Source: Chloroflexota bacterium (GTDB lineage: Bacteria; Chloroflexota; Limnocylindria; Limnocylindrales; CSP1-4). Taken from it: a DNA stretch of 47,015 bases. Within the stretch, counting starts at the first letter, position 1; the number at the start of each line of letters is the position of its first letter. A program made the position numbers and the translations under genes. Below are positions 1 to 7,654 of the stretch, in pieces. The DNA lies in contig JANXWH010000194.1 of the NCBI GenBank assembly GCA_025351245.1, positions 1 through 47,015 on the forward strand, in the 5' to 3' direction. The notes under the pieces are model-generated. The model was not told the origin of the DNA, did not search any database, and saw nothing but the letters and a program-made list of their open reading frames with translations.

Positions 1-2
1 GG

Positions 3-152
3 AGGAGAAGCCGGAGGAGGACGCAGAGAAGCGCGCCCATCCCAGGCACCTTCGCCGACACGGAGCCGGCCGACACGGAGCCGGCCGACACGGAGCCGGC
101 CGACACGGAGCCGGCCGACGCGGAGCCGGCCGACACGGAGCCGCGGGCCTGA
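3..152 (+). CDS. C-terminal end of a protein with ADTEP pentapeptide repeats (partial)
   Basis: Reading from base 3 gives an open frame that enters from the left edge and stops at TGA 150-152. Its last residues are six copies of a five-residue Ala-Asp-Thr-Glu-Pro unit (one with Ala for Thr) and then Arg-Ala. Acidic, proline-rich tails like this are typical of disordered C-termini. The neighbouring frame reads Glu/Lys-rich sequence at the very start, so the true frame is not certain and a frameshift is possible. Function cannot be told from this fragment. Confidence 0.35.
   Translation, partial: RRSRRRTQRSAPIPGTFADTEPADTEPADTEPADTEPADAEPADTEPRA
54..143 (+). repeat. Six tandem copies of a 15-bp unit
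   Basis: The unit GCCGACACGGAGCCG is repeated head to tail at 54, 69, 84, 99, 114 and 129. The only visible variant is A to G in the fifth copy. The unit length is a multiple of three, so copy-number change would keep the frame of the ADTEP-coding tail. This fits slippage within a coding tail. Confidence 0.9.
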
Positions 153-253
153 CCTGCCGGTCGCACGGCCCCTTGCCGGACGTTCGCACCTGGACGCGAC
201 GGCGGCTCGACAGGGCCGCCGCCGCTCGTTCTGCCCCGTCCCCGACGGCCGGG

Positions 254-1693
254 CTACGCGGGCGCCGTGACTACGATCGTCGTGCCGCCACGGCGGCCGG
301 CGCGGATCGCGAACTCCCCGCCCACGAGGCGCGCCCGCTCCTCCATGCCGACCACGCCGAGCTTCCCGGCTGAGAGCAGCCCGGATGCGGACGGCAGCGT
401 CCCCGGCCCCCGGCCGTTGTCGCGGATCACGAGCCAGACGCAGTCGCGCCCGGAGCCAAGCCGGACAGCGACCCGGCTGGCCGCTGCGTGGCGCTCCACG
501 TTGTTGAGCGCCTCCTGCGTCACGCGCAGCAGCATCAGCTCAAGCTCGGACGTGAGTCGCATCGGCGTCCCGGTCGCGCCGAAGTGGACGTCGATGCCGG
601 AGCGCCGCGCCAGCGCCGACGCCTCGGACCGGAGCGCCGCGACGAGCCCGAGGTCGTCGAGGATCGACGGGCGCAGGGCGCGACTGATCCGGCGCAGCTC
701 ATCGGCGGTGTGCTCCACGACGGCCCGGGCGTCACCAACGGGAGAGCCAGCCGCTGCGGCTCCGTCCGGATCGTCGAGGGAATCCAGGGTCCGAGCGAGG
801 TGCATCAGGGACTGGAGCGGCCCGTCGTGGAGCTCGCGTCCGATCCGGCGGCGCTCCTCCTCGCGCCCCGAGATGGTAAGCCGCGCATATCCCTCCAGGC
901 CCTGCTGGCGCTCGTACTGCAGCGTGACGTCGTGCAGCATCGCCTGGACATGGCGCCTGCCATCCGGGTCGACCAGTTGGCTGGAGGCCAGCGGCTCCAC
1001 CCAGACCGGCGCGCCTCCGGCCCGTCCCGGCAGCGCCAGGGGGCGCGCCGCGGCCGCCTTGCCCATCAGGACTCCGGCGAGCTCGGCGCCCACGATTCCA
1101 GCGAGGTCGACACCCCTGAGCTCGTCGAGGCCGCGATCCAGGAGTCGCGTCGCCGCCTCATTCGCCTCCTCGATCCGGCCCTCGTCCCCGATGACGAGGA
1201 CGGCTTCCGCCGCCCTGTCGAAGAGCATCCGATAGCGCGCATCGGACGCGCGCCGGTCACGCTCCCGTGCCTCCGCCTCCGCGCGGGCCAGCCGCTCGTG
1301 ATCCACCCGGAGGCCCACGAAGACCGCGACCGCGAGGAGGATCGTCTCCTGCCACAGGATGCCCAGCCGAGATGCGCCGTCGTGGAAGAAGACGATGTTC
1401 GGCATGGTGAGCGCGAGGCTCCAGAGCGCGGTCGGCACGGAGCCGCGAATGCCGAATCGCAGGGCCGCATAGACCACCGGTACGAAGAAGAACGAGGTGG
1501 GCACGAGGTAGAGCGGCGGCGGGAACTCCACGTCAGCGATCGTCTCGAGCGCGGTGTGCGTGCCGGCGATGACGAAGACGAGGGCCTGGACGGCCCAGAA
1601 GTCGCGTCGCCGGATGGGCGGCAGCGCGACACGGACCGGGCGCAGCAGCCGCTCGGGCAGGTTCCGATTGGCGGGGGAGGGCCTAGCGCTCAT
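254..1693 (-). CDS. NarL-type sensor histidine kinase (membrane, PAS, HisKA_3, HATPase)
   Basis: This 479-residue sensor kinase has three parts. Hydrophobic segments at about residues 30-125 form a membrane input region. A PAS-like domain (about 145-260) begins near YRMLFDRAAEAVLV. The HisKA_3/HATPase core follows: EEERRRIGRELHDGPLQSL holds the phospho-accepting His, RVTQEALNNVERHA is the N box, and IRDNGRGPG and GVVGMEERARLVGG are the G boxes. It would autophosphorylate and pass the phosphate to the response regulator encoded just upstream, since its ATG lies inside the last codons of that gene (11-bp overlap). The signal cannot be inferred; the PAS has no obvious cofactor motif. Confidence 0.9.
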   Translation of the reverse strand: MSARPSPANRNLPERLLRPVRVALPPIRRRDFWAVQALVFVIAGTHTALETIADVEFPPPLYLVPTSFFFVPVVYAALRFGIRGSVPTALWSLALTMPNIVFFHDGASRLGILWQETILLAVAVFVGLRVDHERLARAEAEARERDRRASDARYRMLFDRAAEAVLVIGDEGRIEEANEAATRLLDRGLDELRGVDLAGIVGAELAGVLMGKAAAARPLALPGRAGGAPVWVEPLASSQLVDPDGRRHVQAMLHDVTLQYERQQGLEGYARLTISGREEERRRIGRELHDGPLQSLMHLARTLDSLDDPDGAAAAGSPVGDARAVVEHTADELRRISRALRPSILDDLGLVAALRSEASALARRSGIDVHFGATGTPMRLTSELELMLLRVTQEALNNVERHAAASRVAVRLGSGRDCVWLVIRDNGRGPGTLPSASGLLSAGKLGVVGMEERARLVGGEFAIRAGRRGGTTIVVTAPA

Positions 1694-2345
1694 CGAGGCG
1701 CGGTGCGCGCTCCAGGCTGATCCAGCCCCGGGACGCCGCGTAGATGATCGCCTCGGTCCGGGTCATCACGCCCAGCTTGTTGAAGATGTTCGTGAAGGTG
1801 CCCTCGACCGTCCGCGCGCTGACGGAGAGCGTCACCGCGATGTCGCGCGTGCGCCCGCCCCGGGCTGCCAGGCGCAGCACCTCGACCTCGCGCGGTGTCA
1901 GTGCCTCACGCGTGTCCGACGCCGCGGAGCGCGGCGCCACGAGGTGCCGCGCGACGGCGGGATGCAGCACGAACTGCCCGCCCGCGACCGCGTGGATCGC
2001 GGCGATGACCTCGCTCGCATGCGCCGACTTGAGCAGGTATCCGGCCGCGCCCGCCTCGATGGCAGCCACGACGTAGTCCTGGTCGTCGTAGGCGCTCAGG
2101 ATCAGCACCTTCGGCGGGCGCGCCTGCGCGACGATCCGCCGGGTCGCCTCGATCCCGTTCAGCGCCGGCAGGCCGAGGTCCAGGAGCACCACGTCGGGAA
2201 CGAGCCGTCCCGCCATCTCGACCACTTCCGCGCCGTCCGCCGCCTCGCCCACGACCTCCAGCCCGGGATCGCGCTCCAGGATCTGCCGAGTTCCCTCGCG
2301 GACCACGGCATGGTCCTCGGCCAGGAGGATGCGCAGGGACGTCAC
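1683..2345 (-). CDS. NarL/FixJ-family response regulator
   Basis: The product has a receiver domain (SLRILLAEDHAVVREG, phospho-acceptor Asp in VVLLDLGLP, conserved Lys in GYLLKSAHA) and a C-terminal LuxR-type helix-turn-helix (LTPREVEVLRLAARGG through VSARTVEGTFTNIFNKLGV). It is a transcription factor activated by the kinase at 254-1693, with which it overlaps. I chose the GTG at 2345, just before the receiver domain. A GAGGA stretch almost abuts it, so the exact start is uncertain and may lie upstream. The frame continues upstream to 2504, but that stretch is Arg-rich and unlike a receiver domain. Bases 2346-2594 hold no gene I can support. Confidence 0.9.
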   Translation of the reverse strand: MTSLRILLAEDHAVVREGTRQILERDPGLEVVGEAADGAEVVEMAGRLVPDVVLLDLGLPALNGIEATRRIVAQARPPKVLILSAYDDQDYVVAAIEAGAAGYLLKSAHASEVIAAIHAVAGGQFVLHPAVARHLVAPRSAASDTREALTPREVEVLRLAARGGRTRDIAVTLSVSARTVEGTFTNIFNKLGVMTRTEAIIYAASRGWISLERAPRLDER

Positions 2346-2594
2346 TTCCTCACCATCGCGGCCCGAGTCTAGCAGTCGAGGTCGCGACCAAACCCGGTGC
2401 CGCCCATCACGGACCCGCCCCCTGGTTCCGTGCCGGACTGCGGGAACCCGCAACCGGATCCGCGGCTTCCGACGGTGTGGCGGGGCCCACCGGCGGGCGA
2501 CCATGGATCGGACGGCCGCCCGGCATGCCTCGGCCTCAGCCGCGGCAGGACGGTCGGCATCCGAACCGGTGGCCCAATACCAGGGAGGTTGTAC

Positions 2595-3128
2595 ATGCAG
2601 TTATCGGACAGGGAGCTGTGGGCCCTGATCCACGGGATGGGGCTCGGCGCCCTCTTCCTGCTCGCATTCGGCGGTGGGATCGCGGGCGTCTGGAGCCTGC
2701 GCGAGAAGTACGTGACCACCGAGGGTCTCGCGGAGCGGACGCCACGTCTGCTGGTCGGCACCACGGTGATGGCGATCGTCGCTTGGCTGACCGTGATCGT
2801 CGGCACCTGGATCGTCTATCCGTGGTATCGCGCCGCGGCTCCGGCGGGCACGACCGACCTCACCAAGTTCCCCAAGGCGCTGCTCGTATCGAGCCCCGAT
2901 ACGGCCGGGTGGCACAACTTCGGGATGGAGTGGAAGGAGCACGTCGCGTTCCTGGCGCCGCTCCTGGCCACCGCCGTCGCATTCGCGACGCTCTACTACG
3001 GCGCGCAGCTGGTGCATCGCGGTGAGATCCGCCGCGCGATCCTCGTCTTCTTCACCCTCGCCTTCGCGGCGGCCGGTGTGGCGGGCCTTTTCGGCGCGCT
3101 GATCACCAAGGCCGCCCCGGTCGCCTGA
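2595..3128 (+). CDS. Small integral membrane protein with His residues, unknown function
   Basis: I do not recognise a named family. The 177-residue product has about four hydrophobic helices (roughly residues 10-30, 52-75, 115-138, 148-170). Histidines sit in the first helix (LIHGMGLG) and in the loop/helix region GWHNFGMEWKEHVAF, the sort of placement seen in membrane haem-b proteins; haem binding is inference. The ATG at 2595 is chosen because GGGAGG lies at 2582. An in-frame extension to 2397 lacks a credible ribosome site and is Pro/Arg-rich. The next gene starts 11 bases downstream, so the two probably form one operon. Confidence 0.75.
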   Translation: MQLSDRELWALIHGMGLGALFLLAFGGGIAGVWSLREKYVTTEGLAERTPRLLVGTTVMAIVAWLTVIVGTWIVYPWYRAAAPAGTTDLTKFPKALLVSSPDTAGWHNFGMEWKEHVAFLAPLLATAVAFATLYYGAQLVHRGEIRRAILVFFTLAFAAAGVAGLFGALITKAAPVA

Positions 3129-3139
3129 GGAGCCCTCGA

Positions 3140-3496
3140 ATGCAATCCACCCAGACGAAACCCAACGGGCCGGTCGCGGCCAGCTTCCTCGCCGCGGGGA
3201 TCGGCTCGCTCGTCCTCGGCATCCTCGTGGTCCTGAACGAGCTTGGCGGCGACATCAGCAAGTTCCTCGCGTTCGACAAGAACTACGGTCTCGGCAGCGG
3301 GGTTGGCCCGCTGTCCGGCAAGGCCATCCTCGCCGTCCTGGCGTTCGTGATCTCGTGGGTCGTGCTCCACTTCATGTGGCGCGGCAAGGAGGTGAACTTC
3401 GGCCGCGTCTTCAGCCTCGCGCTGATCCTCGTGGCCGCCGGGTTCATCCTCACCTTCCCGCCGGTCTTCGACATCTTCGCGCCGAAGGCGGCCTGA
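3140..3496 (+). CDS. Small three-helix membrane protein, unknown function
   Basis: The 118-residue product has three predicted membrane helices (about 12-34, 60-80, 90-108). A soluble loop between the first two contains KFLAFDKNYGLGSGVGP. A His lies in the second helix (WVVLHFMW). The ATG is preceded by GGAG with good spacing. It follows the 2595 gene by 11 bases and is followed by a strong hairpin, so the two likely share one transcript and may form one complex. No catalytic motif is visible and I assign no function. Confidence 0.75.
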   Translation: MQSTQTKPNGPVAASFLAAGIGSLVLGILVVLNELGGDISKFLAFDKNYGLGSGVGPLSGKAILAVLAFVISWVVLHFMWRGKEVNFGRVFSLALILVAAGFILTFPPVFDIFAPKAA

Positions 3497-3510
3497 GCTC
3501 TGCCCTTCCC

Positions 3511-3546
3511 GGACTGCCCCGGCCATTCTCCTGGCCGGGGCAGTCC
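3511..3546 (+). terminator. Perfect 15-bp hairpin, probable transcription terminator
   Basis: Bases 3511-3525 are perfectly complementary to 3532-3546, with a 6-nt loop (TTCTCC). The stem is GC-rich. It lies 15 bases after the stop of the 3140 gene. No clear T-run follows, so it may act with Rho or mainly stabilise the 3' end. Confidence 0.7.
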
Positions 3547-3577
3547 ACCAAAGACTCACCACCAGGAGGTCGGCATC

Positions 3578-3922
3578 ATGCGCTACGGCGCGTTCGCGCT
3601 CGGGATCTTCGCCGGCGTGCTGGAGCTCACCGGGGCCGTCCTCGGGCTGGGCATCGCGGGCGTCGGATTTGTCTTCGGCGGCGGGGGCCTGCTCTCGGCG
3701 TCGACCGGCGTCGGGATGGCGATGCTCCTCGCCGTCGCCACGATCTTCTGCGCCGTTGCGATCATGTTCGTGCGCGACCCACGGCCGGTCGGGATCCTGA
3801 TCGCCGTGGCGGCGGTCGGCGCGGTGCTCGCGGGCGGCCCGTTCGCGGCGGCCGGCGGCCTCATCGGGCTCGGCGCGGCCGCGCTCACCTTCCGCCTGGA
3901 CCGGAACGCTTCGTTCGCCTGA
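3578..3922 (+). CDS. Small Gly/Ala-rich membrane protein, unknown function
   Basis: The 114-residue protein is almost entirely hydrophobic with about four short helices (residues 5-25, 30-62, 70-85, 88-104) rich in Gly, Ala and Val. The RBS is the AGGAGG in ACCAGGAGGTCGGC upstream of the ATG. It resembles generic DUF4064-like membrane proteins but no diagnostic motif is present, so I leave it unnamed. It lies after the 3511-3546 hairpin and before the DsrE-family gene, probably as a separate unit. Confidence 0.7.
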   Translation: MRYGAFALGIFAGVLELTGAVLGLGIAGVGFVFGGGGLLSASTGVGMAMLLAVATIFCAVAIMFVRDPRPVGILIAVAAVGAVLAGGPFAAAGGLIGLGAAALTFRLDRNASFA

Positions 3923-3955
3923 CGTCGCGTGCCCTCGCGCCTGCGCCGCACCGCC

Positions 3956-3991
3956 AGACGGACGCACCGCCAGAGACGGACGCACCGCCAT
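3956..3991 (+). repeat. Two tandem copies of an 18-bp unit abutting a start codon
   Basis: AGACGGACGCACCGCCAG at 3956-3973 is repeated at 3974-3991, with only the last base changed (G to T). That change helps make the ATG at 3990 of the DsrE-family gene. No purine-rich ribosome site is visible in this stretch. Confidence 0.8.
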
Positions 3992-4340
3992 GGACTTCCT
4001 GATCATCCTGGAGGCTGAACCCGGGTCGACGGAGCGGACGGAGGACGCGCTCCAGTTCGCTCTCACGATGACCCGCCGAGATGACGTGACCGTTCGCCTC
4101 TTCGTGATGGGCGACGCGGTTGCAGCCGCGATTGCCAAGTCGGGCGCGCGGGACGGCGCTGAAGTTGTCGCACGCTCTCTCCGCAGCCTTGTCATGAGTG
4201 GCGTGGCGCTGGCGGTCTGCGATGCGAGCCTGGCAGCGCGCGGTATCGCCGAGGACGAGCTGATCCTCGGCGCGATCGCCTCCCCGATGTCGCTGCTCGC
4301 CGACTGGGCGCTGGCGGCTGATCGCGTCGTCGCCTTCTGA
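3990..4340 (+). CDS. DsrE/DsrF-family sulfur-relay protein
   Basis: The 116-residue protein has the DsrE/F/H fold pattern: an N-terminal strand (MDFLIILEAEPGS), a helix with Asp-Ala-Leu-Gln-Phe-Ala, the strand VTVRLFVMGDAV and a C-terminal helix ending ALAADRVVAF. A single Cys at residue 77 (ALAVCDASLAARGI) occupies the position of the persulfide-carrying Cys in DsrE relatives. Such proteins accept or hand on sulfane sulfur. It is the first gene of the sulfur island and resembles the frameshifted DsrE at 9611. Its exact donor and acceptor are unknown. The start is the only Met that gives a complete domain; no strong RBS precedes it. Confidence 0.85.
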   Translation: MDFLIILEAEPGSTERTEDALQFALTMTRRDDVTVRLFVMGDAVAAAIAKSGARDGAEVVARSLRSLVMSGVALAVCDASLAARGIAEDELILGAIASPMSLLADWALAADRVVAF

Positions 4341-4724
4341 CTCCCCGGCTCGCCCGCCGGCGCCGCGAGGGATCGCACGTCGGATCCGTGCATCGAACGT
4401 ACGAACGCAGCACGGGCATGCGGTGGATACACGATCCGGCCCCACTGGGCGGCAATCACCGGTTCAGGGACGGCGCGAGAGGCCAGATCGGCCGGCCACC
4501 GGTCGAAATTCGTGCGTCCGATGTACGGGCTTGACACGCGGACCCGTCCGGCATGCCGCCAGCGGTCGCAAACGTGCACTCGACGCAGACGGCGTCGGGC
4601 AGAAAGGGTAGCGGGCACCCCGCGGAGCTGATGGTGCTCTGTGACTTGCGCAAGTATGCAAGCCTCTGGTAGCATGCGCCACGAGGTCGTGAGACGCGCG
4701 ACCAGCCGAGGTGCCGCCGCCACC
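4341..4724. other. Intergenic stretch before the ArsR gene
   Basis: I see no convincing gene here. It contains a -35-like TTGACA at 4531 without a matching -10, a short palindrome at 4644-4655 and a promoter-like pair (TTGCGC at 4646, TAGCAT at 4670, 18-bp spacer). The open frames here are short and Arg/Gly-rich with no recognisable domain. Confidence 0.5.
4644..4655. promoter_or_regulatory. Perfect 12-bp palindrome, candidate ArsR operator
   Basis: ACTTGCGCAAGT is a perfect inverted repeat. It overlaps a promoter-like -35 (TTGCGC 4646-4651) that pairs with TAGCAT at 4670-4675. Its half-site CTTG...CAAG also occurs in the palindrome before the ArsR-rhodanese gene at 10013. Autoregulation by the adjacent ArsR protein is inferred. 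Confidence 0.5.
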
Positions 4725-5090
4725 GTGGAACTTACCGACGAGACGTTCGAGCGGTACCGTCTGCACGCCGAGGTGTGTCGGGTCCTGACCGACCCGAAGC
4801 GCCTCATGCTCCTCGACGCCCTGCGCGCGGGCGATCGGTCGGTGGGTGGGCTCGCTCTGGCCATCGGCGTCGCTCTCCCAAACGCGAGCCAGCACCTCGC
4901 CGTCCTGCGGACCGCGGGGCTCGTGGAGGGCCGCCGGATCGGCACGACGGTGATGTATCGGCTCGCGGAGCCGACGATCTCCAGCGCCTGCGACATCATT
5001 TCCGCGATCGTCGCGCGCCGACTCGAGCGGGCCGTCCGTCCGGCCGCCGAGCACGCGACCAACGTTTCCCTCCATGCCATCCAGGGGTGA
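4725..5090 (+). CDS. ArsR-family winged-helix regulator
   Basis: The core shows the ArsR fold: CRVLTDPKRLMLLDALRAG, SVGGLALAIGVALPNASQHL (recognition helix) and LRTAGLVEGRRIGTTVMYRL (wing). Two cysteines, in EVCRVL and SSACDIIS, lie near the ends of the fold. Paired cysteines at such positions serve in persulfide-sensing members (SqrR/BigR type) or metal-sensing members; which applies here is not known. The frame is open from a GTG at 4641, but the palindrome and promoter-like elements overlap that start, so I place the start at the GTG 4725. ATG 4674 is an alternative. The DUF302 gene begins five bases after its stop, so they are likely cotranscribed. Confidence 0.85.
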   Translation: MELTDETFERYRLHAEVCRVLTDPKRLMLLDALRAGDRSVGGLALAIGVALPNASQHLAVLRTAGLVEGRRIGTTVMYRLAEPTISSACDIISAIVARRLERAVRPAAEHATNVSLHAIQG

Positions 5091-5094
5091 CCCC

Positions 5095-5502
5095 GTGTCC
5101 TTTTCCACCAGCTTCACGTTCGGGACCCGACTCTCGGGGACCATCGCCAGCGTTCGCCCGACCGTCGAGGCCGCGCTCAAGGCCGAAGGCTTCGGCATCC
5201 TCACTGAGATCGACGTGCAGGCCACGATGAAGGCGAAGCTCGGTGTGGATCGCGCGCCGTACCTCATCCTCGGTGCCTGCAACCCGCCGCTCGCCCACCA
5301 GGCGCTGGAGGCTGATCCGTCGGTGGGCGCGCTCCTTCCGTGCAACGTCGTGCTCCGGGAGGACGGTCCGGAGACCATCGTCGAGGCGCTGGATCCGATG
5401 GCCGCCCTGGGAATCGTCGACGTCCCCGGCGTCCGCCTCGTCGCCGAGGAGGCAAAGGCTCGCCTGGTGCGGGCGATCGCCACCCTCGAGGCACGGGCCT
5501 GA
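5095..5502 (+). CDS. DUF302-domain protein
   Basis: The 135-residue product matches the DUF302 pattern: TVEAALKAEGFGILTEIDVQATMKAKLG, then PYLILGACNPPLAHQALEADPSVGALLPCNVVL, and a C-terminal helix. The biochemical role of DUF302 is not established; genes for it are often near sulfur or heavy-metal functions. Cys residues in GACNPP and LPCNVV are noteworthy here. The GTG at 5095 follows AGGGG at 5083 with 7-base spacing, which is better than the in-frame start at 5074 inside the ArsR gene. It sits in an apparent arsR-DUF302-osmC-rhodanese unit. Confidence 0.85.
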   Translation: MSFSTSFTFGTRLSGTIASVRPTVEAALKAEGFGILTEIDVQATMKAKLGVDRAPYLILGACNPPLAHQALEADPSVGALLPCNVVLREDGPETIVEALDPMAALGIVDVPGVRLVAEEAKARLVRAIATLEARA

Positions 5503-5580
5503 TTCGCCGCTCATTCCCGCGGGCCGTCTCGACCGCCGCGACGGCACGCCCTCACGAACACCCCGGACGGAGATCCACCC

Positions 5581-6099
5581 ATGGCTGTCAAGACTGCATC
5601 CGTCGCGCTCGACGGGACCAATCTTCGCTTCGTCGCCCGGGCCGGTAGCGGGCACTCGCTCGTCCTGGACGACGGCCGGGGTGACACCGGGCCTCGCCCC
5701 GCCGAGCTCATCCCGATGGCACTCGCGGCCTGCACCGCCATGGACGTCATCTCGATCCTCCGCAAGAAGCGCCAGGAGGTGACGCGGTACGAGGTGCGCG
5801 CCGAGGGCGTGCAGATGGACGACCACCCGAACGCCTTCACCCGGATCGACGTCGTCCACGTCGTGGAGGGGCCGTCGATCGACGTCGACGCGCTCCGACG
5901 GGCGATCGAGCTGTCGGCGACGAAGTACTGCAGCGTCGGCGCAACGCTCTCGAGCGGCATCACGGAGATTCACCACGCGTATCTCGTGCGCGACGGGGAA
6001 GGTTCGGAGCAGACGGCCGAGGTCCTCGTCCTGGGGCCGGGCGCGGATCCTGCCGCGATGGCTGCCGAAGCCCCGGCCGCGGCGGCCGCCGCGGGCTGA
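5581..6099 (+). CDS. OsmC-family peroxidase-like protein
   Basis: OsmC/Ohr proteins reduce organic hydroperoxides with two cysteines; OsmC-like members may also handle persulfides. Here both are visible: Cys51 (ALAACTAMDV) and Cys117 (ATKYCSVGATL), in the standard arrangement around the central helix. The N-terminal beta sheet and the LIPMALAACTA helix are typical. A roughly 25-residue Ala/Pro/Gly-rich tail follows the domain and is probably disordered. The gene lies 78 bases after DUF302 and 43 bases before the membrane rhodanese, pointing to a thiol-stress or sulfane-sulfur context. Confidence 0.88.
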   Translation: MAVKTASVALDGTNLRFVARAGSGHSLVLDDGRGDTGPRPAELIPMALAACTAMDVISILRKKRQEVTRYEVRAEGVQMDDHPNAFTRIDVVHVVEGPSIDVDALRRAIELSATKYCSVGATLSSGITEIHHAYLVRDGEGSEQTAEVLVLGPGADPAAMAAEAPAAAAAAG

Positions 6100-6142
6100 A
6101 CGGCCGGACCGGCGGTCGATCCTGTCGAAGGAGACCATCACG

Positions 6143-6724
6143 ATGTTCAACAAGCGCAACAGCAGCCGGGCGACCGCGACCACGCCGCGGAAGGCCGGCT
6201 CGGCCGGGCGGCCGGGCACGACGGGCCGCGGTTCGGCCGGGTCGAGCTCCACGCGTCGATCGGTGCTGCTGGGGTCAGGGCTCGTGGTCGCGCTCATCGC
6301 CGTCATCGCCGGATGGGCCCTCCTTACCGGCCAGTCCGGCACCGGCGGCTCCACGGCCTCGGGCGGCTCCGGGGGGACCGTGATCCAGGCGAACGGCGGC
6401 CACTGGACGAACATCACGCCGGACACGCTTGCCGCGACGCTTCCCGCGAAGGACTTCACGCTCCTGAACGTGAAGACGCCCTACATGGGTGAGATCGCCG
6501 GGACGGACCTCTACATTCCCTACAACCGGCTCGCCGCTCGAGCCGCCGAGCTCCCGAAGGACAAGAGCGCGAAGATCACTGTCTATTGCAGGAGCGGAAA
6601 CGAGAGCGCGATCGCTGCCCAGACCCTGATCGACCTGGGCTACACGAACATCGACAACCTGGACGGTGGCATGGCCGCGTGGACCGCCAGCGGCCGGCAG
6701 CTCGTCCAGCTGAACCGCACGTGA
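6143..6724 (+). CDS. Membrane-anchored rhodanese-domain protein
   Basis: A basic, Ser/Gly-rich N-terminus (1-40) precedes one membrane helix (about 42-63) and a Gly/Ser linker, so the C-terminal rhodanese domain (about 88-190) should lie outside the cytoplasmic membrane. The active-site loop is CRSGNES with the persulfide Cys at residue 149, followed by the typical NLDGGMAAW motif. Rhodaneses move sulfane sulfur onto acceptors such as cyanide, thiols or carrier proteins. GGAG lies upstream of the ATG (AAGGAGACC). The stop overlaps the GTG of the next gene, so the two are translationally coupled. Confidence 0.9.
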   Translation: MFNKRNSSRATATTPRKAGSAGRPGTTGRGSAGSSSTRRSVLLGSGLVVALIAVIAGWALLTGQSGTGGSTASGGSGGTVIQANGGHWTNITPDTLAATLPAKDFTLLNVKTPYMGEIAGTDLYIPYNRLAARAAELPKDKSAKITVYCRSGNESAIAAQTLIDLGYTNIDNLDGGMAAWTASGRQLVQLNRT

Positions 6725-7242
6725 CGGGCTGCCTCGCCGCCGTGCGGCTTGATGGGCGCTTCATTGCCTGGGCGATCTTCTGGGGCTTCGTGTCGCTGCT
6801 CGCCTTCGGGCTCGCCGCGGCGATCATCCCGAACCCCGTCTTCGGGCGGCAGGTCCCGCCCGAGCCGTTCGCGATCGCCGTGTGGCTGGTCTCGGCGCCG
6901 CTCATGGGACTCCTCGGAGCGACCTACTCCGTGCCGGCAATCCCGGCAGCGATGCCGACCGCCACCGCCACCCTGTCGCTGCCGCTCGTCCTCGACCAGG
7001 CGGGTGACGCGAACCATCGCCAGGGGACGACCCTCGGGACCGTGGCGGGCTTTGGCGCTTTCCTGGCCATCGGCTGCCCTGTCTGCAACAAGGTCGCGCT
7101 CGTCCTGCTCGGCGCCGGCGGGGCCATGACCGTATTCGCGCCACTCCAGCCGCTCATCGGGGCGGCCTCGCTCGTGCTCCTTGCGGGCACGCTCGCCTGG
7201 CGCTTCCGGCTCCGCGCGCGCGGCGGAGCCTGCCCGATCTGA
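6721..7242 (+). CDS. CPxC-motif integral membrane protein
   Basis: I do not know a named family. About four to five membrane helices are visible (residues 12-35, 47-67, 76-92, 104-122 and 130-150). A Cys-Pro-Val-Cys pair lies at the start of one helix (FLAIGCPVCNKVALVLLGAGG). Such a CPxC in a membrane setting suggests thiol or metal chemistry, for example redox partnership with the rhodanese domain encoded just upstream; this is inference. The GTG start at 6721 overlaps the rhodanese stop by 4 bp (GTGA). The frame extends upstream into the rhodanese gene, but that part is a shadow. Confidence 0.8.
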   Translation: MTGCLAAVRLDGRFIAWAIFWGFVSLLAFGLAAAIIPNPVFGRQVPPEPFAIAVWLVSAPLMGLLGATYSVPAIPAAMPTATATLSLPLVLDQAGDANHRQGTTLGTVAGFGAFLAIGCPVCNKVALVLLGAGGAMTVFAPLQPLIGAASLVLLAGTLAWRFRLRARGGACPI

Positions 7243-7408
7243 TCCCTGCGGCCCGCGGGCGCCACCGTGATGCCGTGATCCCCGCGGCCCGCGGGCGAGG
7301 AGGACGCGTCTCCCGGGCCACACGTAACCGACCACTCGCCGGCGGCGGGGTAGGCTGTCGTCGGATGGCTCGGCATCTTGCACGGTCACCGATGGAGGAG
7401 AAGGCCTG

Positions 7409-7654
7409 ATGATGGGTTACGGCTGGGCAGGCTGGGGCGGCGGGTTCTGGATGCTCGGCGGCCTCCTTCTGATGATCGGCGTCATCGTCCTCATCGTCTG
7501 GGTGGTCATGAAAGTCTCGCGCCCTGGATGGTCACCGAGACAGGACGCGTCGCGCCCGACGCCGAACGACGTCCTCCGCGAACGGTTCGCCCGCGGCGAG
7601 ATCACCGAGCAGGAGTTCGAGCAAGCCAAGAAGGTCCTGGGCCCGGACCGGTGA
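7409..7654 (+). CDS. SHOCT-domain small membrane protein
   Basis: The 81-residue product has a Gly/Trp-rich N-terminus, one membrane helix (about 15-34) and a C-terminal SHOCT motif (DVLRERFARGEITEQEFEQAKKVL). SHOCT is a short helical module found at the ends of many small membrane proteins, probably for oligomerisation. GGAGGAGAAGG upstream of the ATG is a strong ribosome site. The stop overlaps the GTG of the cupredoxin gene, so they are coupled. Confidence 0.88.
   Translation: MMGYGWAGWGGGFWMLGGLLLMIGVIVLIVWVVMKVSRPGWSPRQDASRPTPNDVLRERFARGEITEQEFEQAKKVLGPDR

Noticed and set aside
173-373. Short plus-strand frame near the left edge
   Set aside because: Arg-rich and overlapping the 3' end of the histidine kinase gene; no ribosome site or domain.
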